The position numbers were made by a program, and so were the translations under genes. This document shows positions 1 through 8,472 of a stretch of 64,000 bases of DNA, one piece after another; the stretch's first letter is position 1; every line of letters begins with the position of its first letter. The notes beneath the pieces are model-generated. The model worked only from the letters and a program-made list of their open reading frames with translations, was not told where the DNA came from and did not search any database. This DNA is from JBBQZU01 sp041749535 (lineage in GTDB: Bacteria; Bacteroidota; Bacteroidia; Flavobacteriales_D; Cryomorphaceae), in the NCBI GenBank assembly GCA_041749535.1, contig JBGTBE010000099.1:33413-97412 (forward strand). Reading direction: 5' to 3'.

Positions 1-1065
1 TCCAAGCTTTTGGCTCAATGCCCTGTATTCTGTATGCAAATGTTGCCTGTACGCATTGTCTTCACATAGCTTCTTGAGCTCTTCAACCAGCGTCTTCTCG
101 TTCAGCTCATCCTGAATAAGTTCGCGCACCACCTCTCGATCCATGATTAGATTCACCAATGAAATATACTTCACCTTTACAAGCATGCGCGCAATCCGGT
201 ATGAAATGCCACCGCCTTTATAGCAAACTACCTGCGGAATATTGAAGAGCGCAGTTTCTAAGGTAGCTGTGCCAGAAGTAACCATTGCCGCATGGCTGTG
301 AAACAGCAGTTCATAAGTAGCGCCTGATATTACCTTAACCGATTCTGAACCAATAAAGTTGGAATAGTACGATTCAAGCTGGGAAGGAGCTCCCGCAATA
401 ACGTACTGATATCCGGATACCCGCCGTGCTGCTGAGAGCATGATGGGCAACATTCTTGAAATTTCCTGCTTTCTACTTCCAGGAAGAAGAGCCACTATAG
501 GATCTGGGCCAAGACCATATCTCTTTCCAAAATCTTCCCTACTTGCAAATGCCGGTGAGATGCGCTTCACCGCATCCAGGAGAGGATGGCCCACGAAGTG
601 TACATCCATGCCATACTTCGCATAAAAATCTCGCTCAAATGGCAGGATCACAAACATCTCATCCACATTGGCCTTTATCTTATGTACCCTGTTTTCCTTC
701 CAGGCCCATATCTGCGGAGATATATAATAGAAGACTTTGAAACCCCTTGTTTTCGCAAATGTTGCGATGCGCAGATTGAAACCCGGGTAGTCTACAAGGA
801 TTATCACATCCGGGTTGTATTCTGAGATATCTTCCTTGCACAGAGTGATGTTCCGCAGGATGGTGCGTAGGTTGGCCACTACTTCGGTGAAACCCATAAA
901 AGCAAGATCCCGGTAGTGCTTCACCAGAACAGCACCTTCAGCAGCCATAAGGTCGCCGCCCCATGCGCGGATATCGGCCTGAGCATCCTGTTTTCTCAAC
1001 GCGGCGATGAGTGCTGAAGCATGCAAATCGCCTGATGCTTCGCCGGCTATAATGTAATATTTCAT
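1..1065 (-). CDS. lpxB: Lipid-A-disaccharide synthase LpxB (3' end outside window)
   Basis: This is the N-terminal 355 residues of LpxB, the inner-membrane-associated glycosyltransferase that joins UDP-2,3-diacylglucosamine to lipid X to form the lipid A disaccharide. The start is the ATG at 1065. The protein opens with MKYYIIAGEASGD, containing the family signature GEASGD, followed by an MGFTEV motif, DYPGFN, then YYISPQIWAWK and LLPGSRKQEI, all conserved in LpxB. A late TSGTATLE segment matches the UDP-sugar-binding half. The reading frame is open to base 1, so only the last few residues are missing. It directly follows a small membrane protein and surE, with zero-base spacing to the former, which suggests co-transcription. 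Confidence 0.97.
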   Translation of the reverse strand, partial: MKYYIIAGEASGDLHASALIAALRKQDAQADIRAWGGDLMAAEGAVLVKHYRDLAFMGFTEVVANLRTILRNITLCKEDISEYNPDVIILVDYPGFNLRIATFAKTRGFKVFYYISPQIWAWKENRVHKIKANVDEMFVILPFERDFYAKYGMDVHFVGHPLLDAVKRISPAFASREDFGKRYGLGPDPIVALLPGSRKQEISRMLPIMLSAARRVSGYQYVIAGAPSQLESYYSNFIGSESVKVISGATYELLFHSHAAMVTSGTATLETALFNIPQVVCYKGGGISYRIARMLVKVKYISLVNLIMDREVVRELIQDELNEKTLVEELKKLCEDNAYRQHLHTEYRALSQKLG

Positions 1066-1374
1066 TTAGTAGGAGAAGCGCAAGTATATCACAAGAGGAA
1101 CATAAACGAAAAGTGCAGCGAGGACCCCACGCGCACTTTTAAGGCGATCTGACTTAATAAAAAACCAAAAAGGTATCAGGTTAATAACCAGACTCAGCGA
1201 TACAATACCAGACTGAAAAACCGGTGCTCCGAGAAAAATATCATTCACAAAGTATGACAAACTCCTGTGGTGGTAATAGGCCCAAAAAGCACCGTATAAT
1301 ACAAACCCAAACACAGGCAAAACAAAACCAACACCCATACCAATTAAGATATGATTCAAAGATTTAGTCTTCAT
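1066..1374 (-). CDS. Small three-helix membrane protein between surE and lpxB
   Basis: The 102-residue product has three or four strongly hydrophobic stretches (about residues 8-30, 52-73 and 83-100) and no recognisable catalytic motif. I do not recognise a named family. The ATG at 1374 overlaps the end of surE by 11 bp, and its stop abuts the lpxB start codon, so it sits in the middle of a tightly packed surE-orf-lpxB operon. Such small membrane proteins between surE and lpxB occur in other Bacteroidota (recollection, not checked). A role tied to lipid A export or assembly is a guess from position only. Confidence 0.8.
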   Translation of the reverse strand: MKTKSLNHILIGMGVGFVLPVFGFVLYGAFWAYYHHRSLSYFVNDIFLGAPVFQSGIVSLSLVINLIPFWFFIKSDRLKSARGVLAALFVYVPLVIYLRFSY

Positions 1375-2149
1375 AATTCCAGCTATTTAATACTCCCATG
1401 GCGTGGTATGCGGTAAGGTCATATTGAACGGGCACTACCGATACATAATTGTGGTCCAATGCCCAGATATCAGTATCCTCACCATGGTCTTCATTGTGAA
1501 GACTACCTGTAATCCAATAGTAATTTTTACCGGAAGGGTCTTGACGCATTTCAAAATCATCCTCCCACCATGCCTTAGCCTGCCGGCAAATTTTGATGCC
1601 CTTAATTTTATCTTTGGGTATAGCTGGAATATTCACGTTCAGACAGGTGCCAAGAGGCATACCGTTCTGAAGCACATTTCTGATCATAGTTCTGGCTATG
1701 TCTGCGGAAGCAGAAAAGTCAGCTACCCAACTATGGTCGAGCAATGAAAAACCTATAGAAGGAATGCCTTCCACAGCACCTTCGACTGCAGCCGACATGG
1801 TGCCGGAGTAAATTACATTGATGCTGTTATTTCCCCCGTGGTTGATACCTGACAAGAGCAAATCGGGGCGGCGCTTCAGAACGCGGTATACAGCCAGTTT
1901 TACACAGTCAACCGGTGTACCTGAGCAGGCAAATTCACGCACATCTTCAGGTTCATTGTGCACTTCAGTAAGTCGAAGAATATTGTTCACAGTTATGGCG
2001 TGACCCATACCGCTCTGCGGACTATCAGGAGCTACCACCCACACATCGCCAAACTCTCGCGCCACATCGATCAGGGTGCGTATTCCCCTCGCGGTTATTC
2101 CGTCATCATTGGTAACAAGTATTAGCGGGCGTTCTTTTTTGGCTGTCAT
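1364..2149 (-). CDS. surE: 5'/3'-nucleotidase SurE
   Basis: SurE is a metal-dependent nucleoside monophosphate phosphatase active in stationary phase and stress. The sequence shows the ILVTNDDG motif near residues 10-17 (metal-binding Asp pair), PDSPQSGMGHAITV (conserved Ser) and SGINHGGN (conserved Asn). I place the start at the ATG at 2149 (261 residues) rather than further upstream, because the product then starts just before the conserved core and a TAGTTTTG -7 element lies at 2159-2166. An upstream in-frame extension to 2194 would run through that promoter. First gene of the surE-membrane protein-lpxB operon; divergent from ftcD. Confidence 0.95.
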   Translation of the reverse strand: MTAKKERPLILVTNDDGITARGIRTLIDVAREFGDVWVVAPDSPQSGMGHAITVNNILRLTEVHNEPEDVREFACSGTPVDCVKLAVYRVLKRRPDLLLSGINHGGNNSINVIYSGTMSAAVEGAVEGIPSIGFSLLDHSWVADFSASADIARTMIRNVLQNGMPLGTCLNVNIPAIPKDKIKGIKICRQAKAWWEDDFEMRQDPSGKNYYWITGSLHNEDHGEDTDIWALDHNYVSVVPVQYDLTAYHAMGVLNSWNYED

Positions 2150-2158
2150 AATAGTTGG

Positions 2159-2166
2159 CAAAACTA
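2159..2166 (-). promoter_or_regulatory. -7 element of the surE operon
   Basis: Read on the minus strand the bases are TAGTTTTG, an exact match to the Bacteroidota TAnnTTTG -7 consensus, 9 nt before the surE ATG at 2149. It faces the ftcD promoter across a gap of about 45 bp. No convincing -33 TTTG box was identified at the usual spacing. Confidence 0.6.
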
Positions 2167-2210
2167 CACAAATACGCAAGAGGCTGCCACGCAAAAAGGC
2201 TTCTTATTCC

Positions 2211-2218
2211 TACCTTCG
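2211..2218 (+). promoter_or_regulatory. Probable -7 element of ftcD
   Basis: TACCTTCG differs at one base from TAnnTTTG; the same variant recurs before several other genes in this window. It lies 27 nt before the ftcD ATG and is divergent from the surE promoter. Confidence 0.5.
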
Positions 2219-2245
2219 CGGGCAGTATTACCCTACCCGAAAAAC

Positions 2246-3937
2246 ATGAAGCGAATTATTGAATGTGTGCCCAATATCTCCGAGGGCCGCGATATGGCAA
2301 AGATCCAGGCAATTGCACAAACCGTTGAAACGGTTGATGGTGTAAAACTTCTCGATATAGATCCCGGCAAGAGCACCAACAGAACAGTGATCACTTTTGT
2401 AGGAGAACCGGAAGCAGTAATAGAAGCAGCCTTCAGACTCATAAAAAAAGCAGCCGAACTCATTGATATGAGTAAGCACAAAGGGGAGCACCCCAGAATG
2501 GGTGCCACCGATGTCTGTCCCCTAATTCCTATAGCTGGTGTAAGTATGGACGAGGCTGTGGTGTACGCCCATAGATTGGGTGAAAGGGTGGGCATTGAGC
2601 TCGGAATTCCTGGATATTTTTACGAATACGCTTCCAGGCTGCCCGCCCGAAAAAATCTGGCACATTGTCGTTCAGGCGAGTATGAAGGTTTAGACAAACT
2701 CTCAAAACCAGAATGGGCGCCAGATTTTGGTCCGGCGGCGTTTCACGAAATTGTGAAGAAAACGGGGGCAACAGCTATTGGCGCCCGGGATTTTCTGGTG
2801 GCCTACAATGTAAATTTAAATACGACCAGCACCCGTCGTGCCAATGCCATCGCTTTCGATATTCGTGAAGCGGGTAGGATACTCCGAGAAGGGGACCCTG
2901 TAACCGGGAAGGTGGTAAATGACCCGTCAGGAGAACCAGTGCGAATTCCGGGCAGCCTGAAGTCCGTGAAGGGTATTGGTTGGTATATTGAAGAATACGG
3001 CATTGCGCAGCTTTCGCTAAACCTTACCAACATCAATATAACTCCTGTGCACCTTGCTTTTGAAGAAGCCACGGCAAAAGCCGCAGAGCGCGGTATACGG
3101 GTTACGGGTTCTGAGATTGTGGGCCTGGTTCCACTAAAGAGCTTACTCGATGCGGCCGATTACTTTTTGCACAAGCAGGAACGCTCTCTGGGCATTTCGG
3201 AGAAAGAAAAAGTGAAGATTGCCATTAAAAGCTTGGGCCTTGATGACCTTGCCCCATTTGACCCAGAGAAAAAGGTGATTGAGTACCTCATCCGCGACAA
3301 GGCAGAACACAAGCTCGTATCAATGTCGCTGATCGGCTTTGCTGATGAAACTGCTTCTGAATCGATGGCTCCCGGCGGCGGAAGTGTTGCTGCATATTGC
3401 GCCACACTTGGCGTTTCACTGGCCACGATGGTGGCCAATCTTTCGGCACACAAAAGGGGCTGGGACCATCGCTGGCAAGAGTTTTCTGCTTGGGCAGAAA
3501 AAGGTCAAGCCCTCAAGGATAAGCTTCTTTCCGCTGTGGATGAAGACACCAGGGCATTCAATAAAATAATGGAGGCCTTCGGTATGCCAAAAGAAAACAC
3601 CCAGGAATTGGTGCTTCGCAAAGCGGCCATCGCTGATGCCACAAAACACGCAGTACTGGTGCCTCTTAACGTAGCGAGACTCGCCATGGAGAGTTTTGAA
3701 GTATGCGCCGCCATGGTAGAGCACGGAAATCCAAACTCAGTGACCGATGCCGGTGTAGGAGCGCTCTGCGCGCGTGCAGCTGTGAAGGGTGCCATAATGA
3801 ATGTGAAAGTAAACCTAAAAGGTTTTGAAGACAAAGAATTTTCACAAGCTACGTTGGCTACCGCAAATGAGCTGGATATGATGGCCGATGAGCTTGAACA
3901 AGCCATTCTTGCCAAGGTGAGTAAGCACTTGTCCTAA
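2246..3937 (+). CDS. ftcD: Bifunctional glutamate formimidoyltransferase / formiminotetrahydrofolate cyclodeaminase
   Basis: This 563-residue fusion performs the last folate-linked steps of histidine degradation: it moves the formimino group of formiminoglutamate to tetrahydrofolate and then deaminates it to methenyl-THF. The N-terminal half begins MKRIIECVPNISEGRD and carries KGEHPRMGATDV, where His82 matches the catalytic His82 of the mammalian enzyme (family knowledge). The C-terminal domain (about residues 355-560) shows the cyclodeaminase signature SMAPGGGSVAAYCATLG. Length and fusion order match the animal FTCD type rather than split bacterial proteins. It has its own promoter; no other hut gene is in the window. 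Confidence 0.95.
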   Translation: MKRIIECVPNISEGRDMAKIQAIAQTVETVDGVKLLDIDPGKSTNRTVITFVGEPEAVIEAAFRLIKKAAELIDMSKHKGEHPRMGATDVCPLIPIAGVSMDEAVVYAHRLGERVGIELGIPGYFYEYASRLPARKNLAHCRSGEYEGLDKLSKPEWAPDFGPAAFHEIVKKTGATAIGARDFLVAYNVNLNTTSTRRANAIAFDIREAGRILREGDPVTGKVVNDPSGEPVRIPGSLKSVKGIGWYIEEYGIAQLSLNLTNINITPVHLAFEEATAKAAERGIRVTGSEIVGLVPLKSLLDAADYFLHKQERSLGISEKEKVKIAIKSLGLDDLAPFDPEKKVIEYLIRDKAEHKLVSMSLIGFADETASESMAPGGGSVAAYCATLGVSLATMVANLSAHKRGWDHRWQEFSAWAEKGQALKDKLLSAVDEDTRAFNKIMEAFGMPKENTQELVLRKAAIADATKHAVLVPLNVARLAMESFEVCAAMVEHGNPNSVTDAGVGALCARAAVKGAIMNVKVNLKGFEDKEFSQATLATANELDMMADELEQAILAKVSKHLS

Positions 3938-3996
3938 CCTGTTGTAATCGAACCATTGGCGGGATATTTGCGTATGATGATGAAACCACTCCCCTC

Positions 3997-6270
3997 ATGG
4001 TAGCTAGGCTAACCAGCCAACAGAAGCTGAACCGCTTCGTGTATTTTTTCCCATTTCAGCTCGTGCTGGTGCACCTGCAGAGAGGGTTCTTCCTACTTCT
4101 ATTTTGGATTGTTCTCATTGCCATTGTCACCCAGTCGATCGCTACAAAATTTGGGGTACCCTATCTTTTCCTCTCACCCGAATACCGCGGCGAAGTAGGG
4201 GTCTGGTCATTTGGAATTCTTGGCTTCTCCTTGGGTGCATTCATTATGGCATTCAATATTCATTCCTACGTTTGCCACGCTAATAAATTTCCATTTCTTG
4301 GCACGCTCTCCAAGCCATTTTTCAAATTCTGTGTCAATAATTCCATCATTCCACTCGCTTTTGTAGGCATTTACATTTTCAATTCCTCGAGATTTTTGCT
4401 GCAAACTGAGCTGCTCAGCACCACCCAGGTGGTTGTGAATATGGGTGCCTTTTTGCTTGGCAATGCCATGTTCATTGCCCTTGCCCTTTTGTATTTCTTT
4501 CCCACCAACAAAAATATCTATAAGCTCACAGGTACCAGCGAAGCCGAATATGATACCCATTTTAAAAAGCGCACTTCCGGACTTCGAAGAAAAGACAAAT
4601 ACTATTTCGCGAAAAGCAATAAAGTGAAATGGAGGGTAGACACCTATTTGATCAACTACTTCAAAGTTAGCTTAGCCCGTGACATTACCCATTACGATCG
4701 GGAAACATTGAAACGTGTTTTTTTTCAAAACCACGTGAATGCATCCTTCTTTGAGATATTGGTAATACTGGTATTTCTCTTCATAGGAGCCTTTCAGTTC
4801 AATCCTGTATTCGTAATTCCTGCAGCATCAAGCACCCTGCTGGTGTTTACTCTTATCATTATGTTGGTGAGCATCACCATGTCATGGCTTAAGATGTGGA
4901 CGTATCCCGCCATCGCAGTTTTGCTGTTGACAATAAACCACTTCTCAGACAGGATTGATTTTCTCAACATGGCAAATTATGCCTATGGCATAGACTATGA
5001 TGCAGAACCAGTAGAGTATAGCAACCGCACCATAGACAGCCTGAGCAATGATCTGTTGCGCGCCAAGCAGGATGCAGACCAGCATACCATGGTACTGAAC
5101 CGGTGGCTGGAGAAACAACGCAAAAAGGCAGGCAATGCTGCGCATAAACCCATGATGGTAATTGTAAATACCAGCGGAGGCGGCTTAAGATCCACAATGT
5201 GGACCATGCTAAGCCTCCAATATTGCGACAGCGTGACCGGAGGAAAGTTTTTTGAAAATACGAGATTGATATCCGGCTCATCAGGAGGTACCATTGGTGC
5301 CGCCTATTTCCGGGAGTTGTACTTGCGGAAGGACACCTTGATTCCCGGAATTTACAGCAATACTTATGTAGACAATATCTCCCGTGATATTCTGAACCGC
5401 GTAATGTTCAGCTTTGCCACAAACGACATTTTCATCAGATTTAGAAGGAAAAGCATAGGTGGCTACAAATACGTTTTGGACAGGGGAATGATGTTCGAAG
5501 AACAGCTGAACTCAAATACCGGATTTGTGCTCAACAAAACAGTTGCATCCTACGCTGATGATGTTGCAGCCGCCAAAGTGCCTTTGATGGTACTTGCCCC
5601 ATCTGTAGTCAATGATGGACGCAGGCTTTTGATCGCTTGCCAGCCAGTGTCATACCTGTGCTATGAATACCCCGATCTGAGGCGTCAGCTCAATCTCACT
5701 GTGGAGAACATTGAATTTAACAGGTTCTTTGAAAACCACAATCCCAAAGGGCTACTACTTACAAGTGCGTTGAGGGTGAACTCTACATTTCCATATGTAC
5801 TCCCTTACGCCGCGTTGCCTACAAAGCCGCGCATTGAAGTGATGGATGCAGGCTTGCGCGACAACAACGGAACCAAGATTACAGTGCAATACCTCAGCGT
5901 GTTTAAAGACTGGATAGAGAAGAACACATCAGGAGTTATCATACTCCAAATAAGGGACACAGAGAAATACTTTGACCCTAAGGGTGTGAATCCTACCATT
6001 GTAGATAAACTCCTCAATCCCATTGGTTCATTTTACGGCAACTTTTTTAATGACCAGGATTTTAATATGGATCAATTGTTGAAAATATTGTCGACGACTT
6101 ATAATGTGCCTATTCACCAAATACCATTGGAAATAGCCTACGACCCCGGCGACCATATTGCCTTAAGTTGGCACCTTTCAGCGCTCGAGAAGCAGCGCAT
6201 TATACGCTCAGTACATCACCCGGCCAACGTAGAGGCTGCGGAGCGTATGAGAAATTTGCTTGCCCAATAG
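3997..6270 (+). CDS. Membrane-anchored patatin-like phospholipase
   Basis: The N-terminal ~330 residues contain six or seven hydrophobic segments, so the protein is integral to the membrane. The C-terminal part is a patatin-type lipid acyl hydrolase: the oxyanion-hole glycine stretch NTSGGGLRST near residues 388-397, the nucleophile elbow GSSGG with Ser429, and the dyad aspartate in MDAGL at Asp617 (DxG). Substrates are presumably phospholipids or lipid esters in the envelope. The ATG at 3997 is used because an earlier ATG cluster at 3974 is in another frame and stops quickly. It is followed after 28 bp by a DUF4105 gene. The long polytopic N-terminus is a fusion type seen in Bacteroidota. 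Confidence 0.85.
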   Translation: MVARLTSQQKLNRFVYFFPFQLVLVHLQRGFFLLLFWIVLIAIVTQSIATKFGVPYLFLSPEYRGEVGVWSFGILGFSLGAFIMAFNIHSYVCHANKFPFLGTLSKPFFKFCVNNSIIPLAFVGIYIFNSSRFLLQTELLSTTQVVVNMGAFLLGNAMFIALALLYFFPTNKNIYKLTGTSEAEYDTHFKKRTSGLRRKDKYYFAKSNKVKWRVDTYLINYFKVSLARDITHYDRETLKRVFFQNHVNASFFEILVILVFLFIGAFQFNPVFVIPAASSTLLVFTLIIMLVSITMSWLKMWTYPAIAVLLLTINHFSDRIDFLNMANYAYGIDYDAEPVEYSNRTIDSLSNDLLRAKQDADQHTMVLNRWLEKQRKKAGNAAHKPMMVIVNTSGGGLRSTMWTMLSLQYCDSVTGGKFFENTRLISGSSGGTIGAAYFRELYLRKDTLIPGIYSNTYVDNISRDILNRVMFSFATNDIFIRFRRKSIGGYKYVLDRGMMFEEQLNSNTGFVLNKTVASYADDVAAAKVPLMVLAPSVVNDGRRLLIACQPVSYLCYEYPDLRRQLNLTVENIEFNRFFENHNPKGLLLTSALRVNSTFPYVLPYAALPTKPRIEVMDAGLRDNNGTKITVQYLSVFKDWIEKNTSGVIILQIRDTEKYFDPKGVNPTIVDKLLNPIGSFYGNFFNDQDFNMDQLLKILSTTYNVPIHQIPLEIAYDPGDHIALSWHLSALEKQRIIRSVHHPANVEAAERMRNLLAQ

Positions 6271-6286
6271 GGTCAGAAAAATTGGT

Positions 6287-6294
6287 TACTTTCG
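6287..6294 (+). promoter_or_regulatory. -7 element very close to the DUF4105 start
   Basis: TACTTTCG (one mismatch to TAnnTTTG) ends only 4 nt before the ATG at 6299. With a start point about 5 nt downstream of the element, transcription would begin at the start codon itself, giving a leaderless mRNA. Confidence 0.5.
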
Positions 6295-6298
6295 GCGC

Positions 6299-7465
6299 AT
6301 GTTGCGCTACACGCTGCTCACCACAATGCTTTTGGCCTGCCTGTACTCCAGGCCACAGGCCCTCTCAGAGAATACGAGCGTATCATTAATTACCTGCGGT
6401 CCCGGCGCCGATTTATACTCAACATTTGGCCACACCGCCATACATATTTACGATCGGCAAACTGGCACCGACCGCATTTACAATTACGGAACATTCGATT
6501 TTGACACCCCGAATTTTTACCTAAAGTTTGCCCAGGGAAAACTTAACTACCAGCTGAGTGTCTCTACACTTGAGCGCTTTGTGCTGGGCTACCAATACGA
6601 AGGCCGCTGGGTGTACAGACAGGAGTTAAACCTCTCTATGGCTGATATTGAAGCCCTATATGCTTTTCTTGAAAACAACGCGTTGCCGCAAAACAAGGAT
6701 TACAAGTACGATTTCTTCTACGACAACTGCAGCACACGACCAAGAGATGTATTTGAAACAGTATTGGGAGCGCGCCTTACTTACAGTGCTTCTCAGAAAG
6801 ATACAGCAGCTACTTTTCGGGATATGATTGACCTTTACCTCACCAACCACTACTGGAGCCGGTTGGGAATTTACCTGGCACTTGGCGTGCCTTGCGACCA
6901 CAGTGCAGACTACCGCCAAAAAATGTTTCTTCCGGACTACCTCATGTCTGCTTTTGCATCAGCAAGCGTAATGCAGGATGGAACCAATGTACCTTTCGTG
7001 AAAAAGGAAGGATTGCTACTGAAGGAAAATCCAGCCTTGCAAGGTGAAAAGGGCAATGAATTCACTTGGGTATTTTGGGCCTTTTTCGGATGTTGCTTAT
7101 TTGCCACCTTGCTTGGAAATCCCATGCGCATGAGGTGGTTTGATGTTTTCTTTTTTGGGCTGATTGGCTTCTTGGGCATCTGCCTGGTGCTCTTGTGGTT
7201 TGCCACTGACCACACAGCCACCAAATGGAACTTAAATATCCTTTGGGCCTTGCCTTCATGGATGTACGGTGCCTGGCTATTGGCGCGTGGAAGAACCAAC
7301 AGCGCATTCTTCAAGTGGCACGCTGCGATCCTGTTTTTCGCAGTGGTGGCCTGGATGTGGCTACCTCAGCGCTTGCACCCTGCGGCAATACCTCTTGTGC
7401 TCTCGCTCATGGCCCGCAGTTGGGCATGGCAAAAGAAGAAATTTACAGAACTAAAATCTACCTGA
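6299..7465 (+). CDS. DUF4105 (Lnb N-terminal-like) periplasmic/membrane protein
   Basis: The 388-residue product begins MLRYTLLTTMLLACLYSRPQA, a signal peptide. The next ~200 residues match the DUF4105 family: ITCGPGADLYSTFGHTAIHI with its conserved His, then FFYDNCSTRPRDV with a conserved Asn-Cys pair, reminiscent of NlpC/P60-like folds. Four to five hydrophobic segments occupy the C-terminal third (about residues 245-375). The start at 6299 is preferred over a TTG 39 bp upstream, which would overlap the patatin gene and lie before the -7 element. Function is unknown; an amidase or hydrolase activity in the envelope is plausible from fold only. Confidence 0.8.
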   Translation: MLRYTLLTTMLLACLYSRPQALSENTSVSLITCGPGADLYSTFGHTAIHIYDRQTGTDRIYNYGTFDFDTPNFYLKFAQGKLNYQLSVSTLERFVLGYQYEGRWVYRQELNLSMADIEALYAFLENNALPQNKDYKYDFFYDNCSTRPRDVFETVLGARLTYSASQKDTAATFRDMIDLYLTNHYWSRLGIYLALGVPCDHSADYRQKMFLPDYLMSAFASASVMQDGTNVPFVKKEGLLLKENPALQGEKGNEFTWVFWAFFGCCLFATLLGNPMRMRWFDVFFFGLIGFLGICLVLLWFATDHTATKWNLNILWALPSWMYGAWLLARGRTNSAFFKWHAAILFFAVVAWMWLPQRLHPAAIPLVLSLMARSWAWQKKKFTELKST

Positions 7466-7466
7466 T

Positions 7467-7991
7467 ATGCTCCCTAAACTCAAAGTCCAATTTGACAGGA
7501 TGAGTGAACAACTAGATGCATCCATTAATTATTTGGAGCAACTGCCTGAAGAAAGAATTCACGCTGCCGGCAATGCAGAGTGGAGCGCAACGCAGATTTT
7601 ATACCACCTGCTCATGTCAGAAACAGGCACTGTCAATTACCTGAAAAAGAAGATGCAAGCACCCCCTGAAGAAGTGTCAAAGGGAGGTATTATGAGCATG
7701 ATAAGGTCTATGTTGCTTCGCAGGGCATTGCGCAATTACAACAAGAAATTCAAAGCGCCCAAAGTGGCTGCCGAGGTTCCTCCCCGCCCCGACTACAATG
7801 CTACCCGCGATGCATACCTGTCTATACGCAAGGAACTCAAGGTGCTTTTGGAACGTTTCGACAAGGATATGGGCGCCAAGGCCTACTTCAAGCATCCCAG
7901 AGCGGGAAGACTTACCATAGGTCAAACGCTTGACTTTCTGGAAGACCACTTCCAAAGACACTATGAACAGATGAAAGAGCGAAGTAAATAG
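7467..7991 (+). CDS. DinB-superfamily (four-helix) protein
   Basis: The 174-residue protein has the DinB/YfiT pattern: a first helix ending in a conserved His (ILYHLLMSE, His47) and a last helix DHFQRHYEQ (His161, His165), the three-histidine metal site typical of this superfamily. Members act as metal-dependent thiol transferases or hydrolases, but most are uncharacterised. It starts 2 bp after the DUF4105 stop and is therefore probably co-transcribed and translationally coupled. A basic loop around residues 78-105 is less conserved-looking. Confidence 0.75.
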   Translation: MLPKLKVQFDRMSEQLDASINYLEQLPEERIHAAGNAEWSATQILYHLLMSETGTVNYLKKKMQAPPEEVSKGGIMSMIRSMLLRRALRNYNKKFKAPKVAAEVPPRPDYNATRDAYLSIRKELKVLLERFDKDMGAKAYFKHPRAGRLTIGQTLDFLEDHFQRHYEQMKERSK

Positions 7992-8112
7992 GACGCCCAT
8001 ATGTCCCTTGGAACAAAGGTGTCTACACCAGGGGTGGTGGTATCTGCTTCGATAAGCCAGAATAAAAAAAGTCATACCAAAGGATAAAGGATTACCAAGC
8101 TCAACAAAGGAT

Positions 8113-8120
8113 TAATTTCG
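8113..8120 (+). promoter_or_regulatory. Possible -7 element of the SUI1-like gene
   Basis: TAATTTCG matches TAnnTTTG at all but one position and lies 10 nt before the ATG at 8131, downstream of a 140-bp gap that holds no gene. Confidence 0.4.
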
Positions 8121-8130
8121 CAAGCATATT

Positions 8131-8472
8131 ATGTCTAAAAAAGAAAAAGGTAAAAATTACGTAGTGTACAGCACAAATCCAGATTTTGCATACACATATG
8201 TTCCCAATGGTGTAGCGGTTACCCTGGCTCCAGAGAAACAAGATCTTCGCATCTGGCTCGACCGAAAGGGAGGCGGTAAAGTAACCACGGTAGTAAAAGG
8301 ATTTGTGGGCAGCGAGCAAGATTTGAAAACCCTGGGCAGCACCCTGAAAACATTATGTGGTGTGGGGGGAACTGCCAAGGAGGGAGAAATAATAATTCAG
8401 GGAGACCACCGCGACAAGGTGCTCGCATACCTGCAAAAAGAAAAATATGGGGTTAAGAAAGCCGGGGGATAG
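8131..8472 (+). CDS. SUI1/eIF1-like translation factor (YciH family)
   Basis: The 113-residue protein carries a full SUI1 domain over its C-terminal ~80 residues: RKGGGKVTTVVKGFVG, LKTLGSTLKTLCGVGGTAK and GEIIIQGDHRDKVLAYL are the diagnostic segments of YciH/eIF1. YciH-type proteins influence start-codon fidelity and selective translation. It overlaps the downstream RNA methyltransferase gene by up to 26 bp, so the two are likely expressed together, linking translation initiation and RNA modification. Confidence 0.93.
   Translation: MSKKEKGKNYVVYSTNPDFAYTYVPNGVAVTLAPEKQDLRIWLDRKGGGKVTTVVKGFVGSEQDLKTLGSTLKTLCGVGGTAKEGEIIIQGDHRDKVLAYLQKEKYGVKKAGG

Noticed and set aside
440..825. Plus-strand frames near the left edge
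   Set aside because: They overlap lpxB, which is clear from its motifs over the full region.
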